This document shows, in pieces, positions 58,801-64,000 of a DNA stretch of 64,000 bases. The stretch lies in assembly GCF_964036595.1 (NCBI RefSeq), contig NZ_OZ038523.1:524501-588500 (forward strand), in the 5' to 3' direction. The notes below the pieces were generated by a model. That model had not been told where the DNA came from, did not search any database, and worked only from the letters and a program-made list of their open reading frames with translations. A program made the position numbers and the translations under genes. Source of the DNA: Tenacibaculum sp. 190524A05c. GTDB taxonomy: Bacteria; Bacteroidota; Bacteroidia; Flavobacteriales; Flavobacteriaceae. Position 1 is the first letter of the stretch. Every line of letters begins with the position of its first letter.

Positions 58801-59075
58801 TTTACAAATAAAATGGATTCAGTATTATATTTGAAATCCCTCAATACAGGAACTCCCATAATCATTGATACAAGAATCATAAATATTCCAGTAATTGCTC
58901 CCATAGTTTTTCCAATGACTAATGGAGCGTTTTTTTTCATAATTCCTAAATCAACACCTTGAAAAATAAAATCTACACCTACGATGGAAAACAATAGTAG
59001 AAACACAAAAAACACATATGTTTCAGGTCTTTTAACTCTATATTTTAATTCAAATTTGAATATTTCGTACCACAT
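55809..59075 (-). CDS. ABC-2 permease fused to M1-family aminopeptidase
   Basis: A 1088-residue fusion. The first about 585 residues hold about 12 hydrophobic helices of the ABC-2 permease type (for example VYVFFVFLLLFSIVGVDFIF near the N-terminus and SIQILLISLTTLFILLGSYIFY as the last). From about 600 on comes a periplasmic M1 peptidase fold, with beta domain ITDVTLNLELYPETRSYEVDG and the zinc site HEIAHQWFG (His932, Glu933, His936). The third ligand Glu956 is in NFVLETLAQYGA, at the spacing usual for this fused branch. It is encoded 12 bases after its ATPase partner. Such fusions probably export a peptide, or cut and release one at the membrane; the substrate is unknown. Confidence 0.88.
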   Translation of the reverse strand: MWYEIFKFELKYRVKRPETYVFFVFLLLFSIVGVDFIFQGVDLGIMKKNAPLVIGKTMGAITGIFMILVSMIMGVPVLRDFKYNTESILFVNPISKRDYLLGRFLGSFVILLFIFSGVLFGMMIGSQMPWHKASEMLAFDSWIYIQSFIVVVLPTLFFGACTFFVTGMLSKKLMVVYTQGIVLFVIFLLTKAITNEYLQGIFDPFSLTTLTQYSKEWINAERNTMSLGFNGILLHNKVFWSLIGILVAIYGYRKFSFSQLVRKTKKKQKKREIHASKSAVTTVIPSISLQFSLKSRLIQLKELTKFYSLSILKETAFWAIVICGIIIILINSISLGTVYDVDSYPATHFIIAELQEMSMYFFIIILLFYSGEIIWKERTIKQNVLSDATPIHNLITVVSKLLALNAIYIVLMLSLICTGILFQISQGYYQLDLHVYFTGFFIEILPYLFLYTVITFFFQITSKNKFIGIFLTLLFFIGNIASEYFGFNHSLYKYGGKTLGIYSEMNGYGHFLKPYLWIKTYWIIFAGLILILSSLVMNRGTEISLWKRIKNMKSETTKSIQILLISLTTLFILLGSYIFYNTNVLNEYWTNEEEQTFRASYEKELKQFEYKPQPKITDVTLNLELYPETRSYEVDGSYTLKNTSTKTISEIHIQKRIASHLKLKNVKFNREVVINSKYQKFDYIIYQLQKPLNVGDSIQMKFTQTYYPKGFEEDGSKGDVIYNGTFFNNNVFPTLGYNKKYELSDDDIRTSYDLPKRQREAEINDINELVNARTGSDSDGITLDITIGTSNTQTAVTSGKLVKHWKANNRNYFHYTNESPIINFFPIVSAKYKVKKDVWKSNNTKVDLEIYHHQNHTYNTDRMLHGMKASLDYFSSNFSPYQYQQLRIMEFPRYADFAQSLPNVIPFSEAMGFVLDIDDEKDVDMAFYITAHEIAHQWFGMQIEAANVKGQNFVLETLAQYGAIMVLQQEFSEEKVQQFLELQKERYLKESRKAIDEPTLALVENEDYVYYYKGVVVMYELQKLIGEEQVNKALRQFIADWRSYSGEIKSTTNRYATSKDLISYFKLYSRLDKYEQISKLFESKDKID

Positions 59076-59087
59076 AATTAGAAAAGA

Positions 59088-59954
59088 TTAATTGTTGATT
59101 TTTGAAAAGTACAGGTCTTCTAAAGTTGCTTTTATAGGAGTAAAACCGTTTCCTGGATGCACTTCACTGAATACATGAATTATTGGTTTTCCTAGAAATA
59201 GTTTATCATTTATCACATGATATTCCTGTTTGTAGTGTTCCAATTCTTCTCTTTTAATACTCTTTTGGTATACTTTTCCTTCTAATTGCTGAATCAGTTC
59301 TAATGGCTTTCCTTTAAGTACTACTTCTCCTCTATTCATAATGGCCATATTTGAGCACAATTCTTTTATATCATCCACAATATGAGTTGAAAAAATAACG
59401 ACAATATTTTCCGCAATTTCACTTAACAAATTATAGAACCTGTTTCGTTCTTTTGGATCTAAACCCGCTGTGGGCTCATCTACAATTAATAATTTCGGAT
59501 TGTTCAGTAAAGCTTGCGCAATTCCAAATCTTTGTTTCATTCCACCAGAAAATCCTTCTAAGTTTTGTTTTCGTACCTCATACAAGTTGGTTTTATACAG
59601 TAATGCGTCAACAATTGCTTTGCGTTCTTTTTTAATGGTAATTCCTTTCAAAACAGCGAGGTGATTCAATAAAATTTCTGCTGACATTTTAGGATACACT
59701 CCAAATTGCTGAGGTAAATACCCAAGTACTTTTCGAAGTGAGTGTTTATCCTTTTGAATGTTAATGTTGTTAAATGATAATTCTCCTTGATCAGCATCTT
59801 GTAATGTGGCTATCGTTCGCATTAAAGTAGATTTTCCAGCTCCATTGGGGCCTAATAATCCGAACATTCCTTTTGGAATTTCTAGAGATATATTCTGCAA
59901 CGCTTTTACACCATTATCATAGGTTTTACTTAAGTTTTTTATAATGAGTTCCAT
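59088..59954 (-). CDS. ABC transporter ATP-binding protein
   Basis: A 288-residue ATPase partner of the permease-peptidase. Walker A is GPNGAGKS, the Q-loop is in GYLPQQFGVYPKMS, the signature is FSGGMKQR, and Walker B is LLIVDEPTAGLD with the H-loop in STHIV. I use ATG 59954 (MELIIKNLSKTYDNG), because the -7 box at 59979-59986 overlaps the alternative start at 59981. It forms a two-gene operon with the permease and is divergent from the LytS/LytTR pair, which may regulate it. Confidence 0.92.
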   Translation of the reverse strand: MELIIKNLSKTYDNGVKALQNISLEIPKGMFGLLGPNGAGKSTLMRTIATLQDADQGELSFNNINIQKDKHSLRKVLGYLPQQFGVYPKMSAEILLNHLAVLKGITIKKERKAIVDALLYKTNLYEVRKQNLEGFSGGMKQRFGIAQALLNNPKLLIVDEPTAGLDPKERNRFYNLLSEIAENIVVIFSTHIVDDIKELCSNMAIMNRGEVVLKGKPLELIQQLEGKVYQKSIKREELEHYKQEYHVINDKLFLGKPIIHVFSEVHPGNGFTPIKATLEDLYFSKINN

Positions 59955-59978
59955 AAGTTGACTTTTAAAATTATATGC

Positions 59979-59986
59979 CAAACCTA
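59979..59986 (-). promoter_or_regulatory. Bacteroidota -7 box (TAGGTTTG) for the ABC operon
   Basis: Exact consensus on the minus strand, 25 bases before the ATG at 59954. It excludes the more upstream start. Confidence 0.6.
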
Positions 59987-60160
59987 TTTGGAATCTTAAA
60001 TTCTTTAAAGTTTTAGGGAGGAATTAGAAAGAGTTGAATGTGAAATGTTATGAAGAAGGTTTAAAGTTCGTTTGTCACAGTTCTAAGGAGTTTTATAACT
60101 GATTTTTGATAGTTTATCAACTTATTTGTCTGCACTAGATTTATTACCTAATATTGAATT

Positions 60161-60949
60161 GTGATTACAAAAATTAAACATATCAAAAAGCTATTTACAG
60201 TACGAAACATACGTTTTCTACTGTTAGTAATTGGAGTTATAATTGTCCTATTTAACGATGTATTCGGTAAAATCGAAGGATTCATAGAATTTTTGTTTTT
60301 ATACTTTATTTCTGTTTGTATTGCAGTAGCACATTGGTTGTTTGTGAATATAAAATTCATTATCAATCTTAAGAATGAAAAGGCAAAAACGGAATTAATG
60401 CATTTGCAATCTCAAGTAAATCCGCACTTTTTCTTTAATATGTTGAATAATCTTTATGGATTGGTAGATAAAGACAGTGAAAAAGCTAAAGCATTGATTT
60501 TAAAGTTGTCTGATATGATGCGTTACAGTATTTATGAAGGACAAAAAGAGTATGTAACTTTAGCTAAGGAAATAGATTTTATTCAGAATTATATTGAACT
60601 TCATAAAATGCGTTATCACAAAAACATTGATTTGAAATTCGAAATTGATGTTGATTATGATCAATTGAAAATAATGCCATTATTGTTTATCATTTTAGTT
60701 GAAAATGCCTTTAAACACGGAGTTGAAGTATTACGTAATGATGCTTTTGTAACTATTGCTATTAAAACTATTCAGAATAAGGTTACCTTTAGTATTCAAA
60801 ATAACTTTGATTCCGAAGAAAAATCGGTGCAAGGAATTGGATTAGAAAATTTAAAAAGAAGGTTAGAATTAGCATACCCGAAAAAGAATGAATACTCAAC
60901 TTTGATTGAAAATGAAGTGTACTCAGCAAAACTTTCGATACAATTATGA
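60161..60949 (+). CDS. LytS-type sensor histidine kinase
   Basis: A 262-residue kinase. Two membrane helices (about 17-33, FLLLVIGVIIVLFNDVF, and 42-66) precede a His_kinase domain with the phospho-acceptor in LQSQVNPHFFFNMLNNLYGL. A HATPase_c domain follows with LVENAFKHGVE and GIGLENLKRRLELAYP. The start is GTG 60161, directly after an in-frame TGA, and there is no earlier option. It overlaps the response-regulator gene by four bases. The absence of an extracellular domain suggests that it senses membrane state or a partner such as the adjacent ABC complex. Confidence 0.9.
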   Translation: MITKIKHIKKLFTVRNIRFLLLVIGVIIVLFNDVFGKIEGFIEFLFLYFISVCIAVAHWLFVNIKFIINLKNEKAKTELMHLQSQVNPHFFFNMLNNLYGLVDKDSEKAKALILKLSDMMRYSIYEGQKEYVTLAKEIDFIQNYIELHKMRYHKNIDLKFEIDVDYDQLKIMPLLFIILVENAFKHGVEVLRNDAFVTIAIKTIQNKVTFSIQNNFDSEEKSVQGIGLENLKRRLELAYPKKNEYSTLIENEVYSAKLSIQL

Positions 60950-61635
60950 TTAGATATATAATAATTGATGATGAACATATTGCCCATGATATTATAAAAG
61001 GATATTGTGATGCTTTACCAAACCTTTCGTTTGTGCAACATTGTTATGATGCTATAGAAGCTATGGAATGTTTACGAAACCATCAGGTGGATTTAATCTT
61101 TTTGGATCTGAATATGCCTAAACTAAAAGGATTTGAGTTTCTACGCACCTTACAAAACCCTCCTAAAGTAATTGTAACAACCGCGTATCAAGAATATGCT
61201 TTAGAAGGTTATGAACTTAATATTATTGATTATTTGTTAAAGCCATTTGGTTTTGATCGATTTGTAAAAGCTATTAATAAAATAGAAGCGTTAACTACAA
61301 CAGTTTCTAATGTAAATGTTAGTAAAGAAACAAACAGTTTGTTTTTACGATCGAATAAGAAATTAGTTCAGGTAAAAACAGAAGAAATTCTTTTTATTGA
61401 AGCCACTGGTAATTATGTAAATGTTACAACTACTGAACAAGAAATTAAAGTTAGAGAGAAGATTTCAGACATATTAGATGTATTACCTGATGATGCGTTT
61501 TTTCAAGTTCATAAATCCTTTATTGTAGCAAAGAAACATATAAATGAAATTGAAGGAAATCGAATTTTAATTCGAGATTTTGTGATTCCTATCGGGAAAA
61601 CCTACAAGTTAAATTTGAATAAATTATTGAGCTAA
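60946..61635 (+). CDS. LytTR-family response regulator
   Basis: A 229-residue regulator. The receiver domain has DDEHIAHD acidic residues, the phospho-acceptor Asp in VDLIFLDLNMPKLKGFEF, the Thr of VTTAY and the Lys of LLKPFGF. The C-terminal LytTR DNA-binding domain (about 125-229) includes FLRSNKKLVQVKTEEILFIEA and FFQVHKSFIVAKKHI. It overlaps the kinase gene by four bases (ATGA). LytTR proteins bind imperfect direct repeats about 20 bases apart. The divergent ABC-peptidase promoter region is an obvious candidate target, unproven. Confidence 0.93.
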   Translation: MIRYIIIDDEHIAHDIIKGYCDALPNLSFVQHCYDAIEAMECLRNHQVDLIFLDLNMPKLKGFEFLRTLQNPPKVIVTTAYQEYALEGYELNIIDYLLKPFGFDRFVKAINKIEALTTTVSNVNVSKETNSLFLRSNKKLVQVKTEEILFIEATGNYVNVTTTEQEIKVREKISDILDVLPDDAFFQVHKSFIVAKKHINEIEGNRILIRDFVIPIGKTYKLNLNKLLS

Positions 61636-61640
61636 AACAT

Positions 61641-61678
61641 AAAAAAAACCGATTCATTTGAATCGGTTTATCTTTTTT
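61641..61678. terminator. Bidirectional terminator between the LytTR and PepSY genes
   Basis: AAACCGATTC / GAATCGGTTT hairpin flanked by A-runs on the left and T-runs on the right, so it can serve both convergent genes. Confidence 0.9.
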
Positions 61679-63756
61679 TATTCTTCTGATAATTCGTGAG
61701 ATTTCCAATTGAGTATTTCTTTAATTAAAATCACATTGGCAACTGCCATTAAAAGCAATATTAAAATCTCTGAAATATTCGAAGGTTCATAAATTAAGGC
61801 TGTTATAAAATGATAAACATTAAATAAACCTAACAAGCAAGCCCAAATTAAAGAAGTCCATTTAAACCAGTTTTGTGAAAGAGAAACGGTTAAAACAGCA
61901 AATAAAAATGCCATTCCTTCCAATATAATTCTCCATTGATGTGCCCAACCTGGTATTTCCCCGTTAGATCCTTCTAATACTAAGGATTCTTGAAAATAAA
62001 CATTGGCAATTCCGTAAACGTGATGAAGTATGAATCCAATGACTAATAAAGTCCATAATAGAATAACTTTTGTTCTCATAGGTATAAAATTTTTATCTTT
62101 TTTGATTTGTAAATTTTGGTTTGTTATAGTTTGGTTTTCCTCTTGCTTTAAGAGAGTTTTTAAGTTTTTATAGTCAATCGGGTTTTTCGAATAACTACTT
62201 TGTTCTTTTATAGATGGTTTAATTTTGAAGTAAATTAATAATGCTGTTATAGATAAAAACAACCATAAAACATCAATAGTAAAGATTTCAAATTGTTTAT
62301 TGGCATAGGTTTTCCAGATCCAGTTGTTAGAAACTAATCCACTAACTACAGGAACTATAAAACCAAGAATTCCACCAATTAAAAGTGTAGTTTTATTAGT
62401 GAAATAATTATTCCTTTTAAATCGATAGTATAAAATCAGAATAAACCAAATACCAAAAAACCAAGTATATAGAATACTCATTTTTTGAGTTTGATACACC
62501 TCTGGAAGTATTTTGACAATAATAAAAAATAAAGCTGTAACGGGAAATAAGGCTAAGCAAATAGCAAGATAAATATGTCCGACTTTCGTAGTGTATAATC
62601 TTTGTCTTAGTGTTTTACTTTTTTTATTTCTGGCTTCAATCCAAATTAAGACTCCAGTTATAATTACAAAACATGTAATTAACGCTAGAATAAAATATAT
62701 AATTTTAACACGAGCTCCACCATAAGTAGCAAAATGTAGTCTACTCATCACAAATTGAGAATCCACCAAATAATCTAATTCATTTGGAATTTTCTGATTT
62801 AAAATTTGACCTGAATACCCATCAATTACCATTCTTCCAATACCAACGAAACGATCTTTATCTTCTAATTCACCAGTAATTACATATTGCATATTCTTTC
62901 CTCCATAGTTTTTTATAAAACATTGCGAAATATGGAAGTTTTCCCATGTATTTGAAACTTGATTTAATGCAGTATTAAAATGTATAGCATTTTGATCATC
63001 CTCCTTCTCTCCTATCCATTCTATAACTTTTCTTTCAGGACGCATATCTCCAATAAGTTTATCCTGATCTCCACCATATAAAAAGTTTGCTGGAAGTAAA
63101 ACAAGTATACTAAGTGCGAAATAAGCTCCAGTTACTGCAAAAATAAACTGATACGGTAAACCAATGATTCCTAATGCTGTATGTGCATCGGTCCAAACCC
63201 TTTTTAAAGCTATTTTAGGATTGAAATGGTAGAAATTTGGAATAATCTTTTTCCAATGAACAATAACACCCGTAACAATAGCAAATAAAAAGAAAAGCGC
63301 TACAAATCCAGCTAAATAAACACCGATATAAGGTATTTGAGCAAAAAAGTGCAATCTATATAAGAATTCTCCTAGGCTATAATTTTCTTCATAGGTTCTC
63401 TCTTCTAAAGTTTTGGTATTGATGTATAAAAACTCACCATGAACTTCCTTTTTAGCAACCGTTGAATCTTTTACTTCGCCTAAAAAGGTATAAATTGTAT
63501 TTCCCTTAACATCAAGATTTAACTGAATATCTCTTCCAGTTAAACTATATTTTTTATCAAGATGATTTAGAACCCCATCAACATTAAAGTCAGCTTTAGA
63601 AGTATGTGTCTCGATTTTAGGAGCTTCCCATATTTCTATTTCTTCCTTAAATAGTGAAAATGCACCAGCGAAAAATATAACATAAAGAGCAACACTAATT
63701 ACAATACCACTTACTGTATGTGTATTGAAAAACACATTATAATTTCTTTTACTCAT
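61678..63756 (-). CDS. PepSY-domain membrane protein (iron/siderophore-associated type)
   Basis: A 692-residue protein with PepSY-associated membrane helices. The N-terminus has FFNTHTVSGIVISVALYVIFFAGAFSLF, and an extracellular PepSY-like segment follows (TSKADFNVDGVLNHLDKKYSLTGR). The heme/membrane-type helices include TDAHTALGIIGLPYQFIFAVTGAYFA, and a second helical block (about 410-690) is unusually long for the family. Such proteins are usually next to TonB-dependent siderophore receptors and may reduce or release ferric complexes in the periplasm; that role is family knowledge. It begins one base inside the end of the upstream small gene (TAATG junction). Confidence 0.85.
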   Translation of the reverse strand: MSKRNYNVFFNTHTVSGIVISVALYVIFFAGAFSLFKEEIEIWEAPKIETHTSKADFNVDGVLNHLDKKYSLTGRDIQLNLDVKGNTIYTFLGEVKDSTVAKKEVHGEFLYINTKTLEERTYEENYSLGEFLYRLHFFAQIPYIGVYLAGFVALFFLFAIVTGVIVHWKKIIPNFYHFNPKIALKRVWTDAHTALGIIGLPYQFIFAVTGAYFALSILVLLPANFLYGGDQDKLIGDMRPERKVIEWIGEKEDDQNAIHFNTALNQVSNTWENFHISQCFIKNYGGKNMQYVITGELEDKDRFVGIGRMVIDGYSGQILNQKIPNELDYLVDSQFVMSRLHFATYGGARVKIIYFILALITCFVIITGVLIWIEARNKKSKTLRQRLYTTKVGHIYLAICLALFPVTALFFIIVKILPEVYQTQKMSILYTWFFGIWFILILYYRFKRNNYFTNKTTLLIGGILGFIVPVVSGLVSNNWIWKTYANKQFEIFTIDVLWLFLSITALLIYFKIKPSIKEQSSYSKNPIDYKNLKTLLKQEENQTITNQNLQIKKDKNFIPMRTKVILLWTLLVIGFILHHVYGIANVYFQESLVLEGSNGEIPGWAHQWRIILEGMAFLFAVLTVSLSQNWFKWTSLIWACLLGLFNVYHFITALIYEPSNISEILILLLMAVANVILIKEILNWKSHELSEE

Positions 63757-64000
63757 TATAAGAACGGATTATTTTGATTTCCAAAATGATAAATCAGGTA
63801 CAAGACAATCATAATTAAGAGGTATAAACCCCAAACTTTCCAACCATTTCGAAACAAGAAAGGAACAATGAGTAGAATTGTCCACAGAATAAATACAGTA
63901 AAAACTGAACTGATTAGAATTTCTTTTGGATATGGAAACCATAATGGCAAACACATATGAAACAGAGCAGTAATAAGATAACCACCTAAAATTCCTGCTG
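63756..64000 (-). CDS. Small membrane protein, DUF3649-like (5' truncated by window edge)
   Basis: The minus-strand frame is open to the window edge (upstream residues read AGILGGYLITALFH before the internal ATG at 63956), so this is the last about 81 codons of a gene that starts outside. Two to three membrane helices are visible (ISSVFTVFILWTILLIVPFLF and LYLLIMIVLYLIYHF). The GGYLITAL...FP..E...S..FTVFILW pattern resembles DUF3649 proteins, which accompany PepSY and siderophore receptor genes. The stop overlaps the PepSY start by one base, indicating cotranslation. The DUF assignment is by recall. Confidence 0.65.
   Translation of the reverse strand, partial: AGILGGYLITALFHMCLPLWFPYPKEILISSVFTVFILWTILLIVPFLFRNGWKVWGLYLLIMIVLYLIYHFGNQNNPFL

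Overview
The window looks like chromosome of a marine-type member of the Flavobacteriaceae (Bacteroidota). The reasons are a very AT-rich sequence, recurrent Bacteroidota -7 boxes (TAnnTTTG) at measured positions, SusC/SusD-type glycan uptake genes, a type IX secretion C-terminal sorting domain, many SPII lipoproteins and the general protein style. Genus is not resolved; Tenacibaculum or Polaribacter relatives are a guess.

Layout. 1-7064: 3' part of rpsA, a small outer-membrane-like protein, glmM, a class V aminotransferase-fold PLP enzyme, an M14-type peptidase and an Lrp/AsnC regulator, several with clear terminators. 7179-33894: a complete alpha-glucan (starch/glycogen/maltodextrin) utilisation locus. 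On the minus strand it carries susC, susD, a SusE-like and a SusF-like lipoprotein and a T9SS-exported GH13 amylase. Divergently it carries a LacI regulator, an MFS sugar transporter, beta-phosphoglucomutase, a GH65 maltose phosphorylase, three GH13 lipoproteins, an esterase, GH31 and GH97. Polymer would be bound and cut outside, imported by SusCD, trimmed in the periplasm by GH13/GH31/GH97, moved inward by the MFS protein, and phosphorolysed by GH65 with the beta-glucose-1-P converted by PgmB. A 16-bp near-palindrome centred on CG in the divergent region is a good LacI operator candidate.

34053-43802: a DJ-1/PfpI protein, an AraC regulator with a membrane sensor, a DUF4251 lipoprotein, rlmF, and the four-gene ligase-associated DNA repair operon (MBL exonuclease, ATP ligase, DEXH helicase, PdeM). 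Between the DUF4251 gene and rlmF lie a duplicated rlmF 3' tail and an 84-bp element with terminal inverted repeats.

43882-48468: an accessory-looking island with a KAP P-loop NTPase (PifA-like superfamily), a HEPN-like helical protein with an RX5H motif, a possible gene remnant, and an unlisted 45-codon basic protein with its own promoter. This is the best candidate for an undescribed (possibly anti-phage) system.

48703-64000: an AsmA-like protein, a repeat-filled gap, a DEAD-box RNA helicase, a 2OG-Fe(II) oxygenase, an unknown 199-residue protein, an ABC ATPase with a permease-M1 peptidase fusion, a divergent LytS/LytTR two-component pair, and at the right edge a PepSY membrane protein preceded by a truncated DUF3649-like gene. 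No rRNA, tRNA, CRISPR array or IS transposase was seen.
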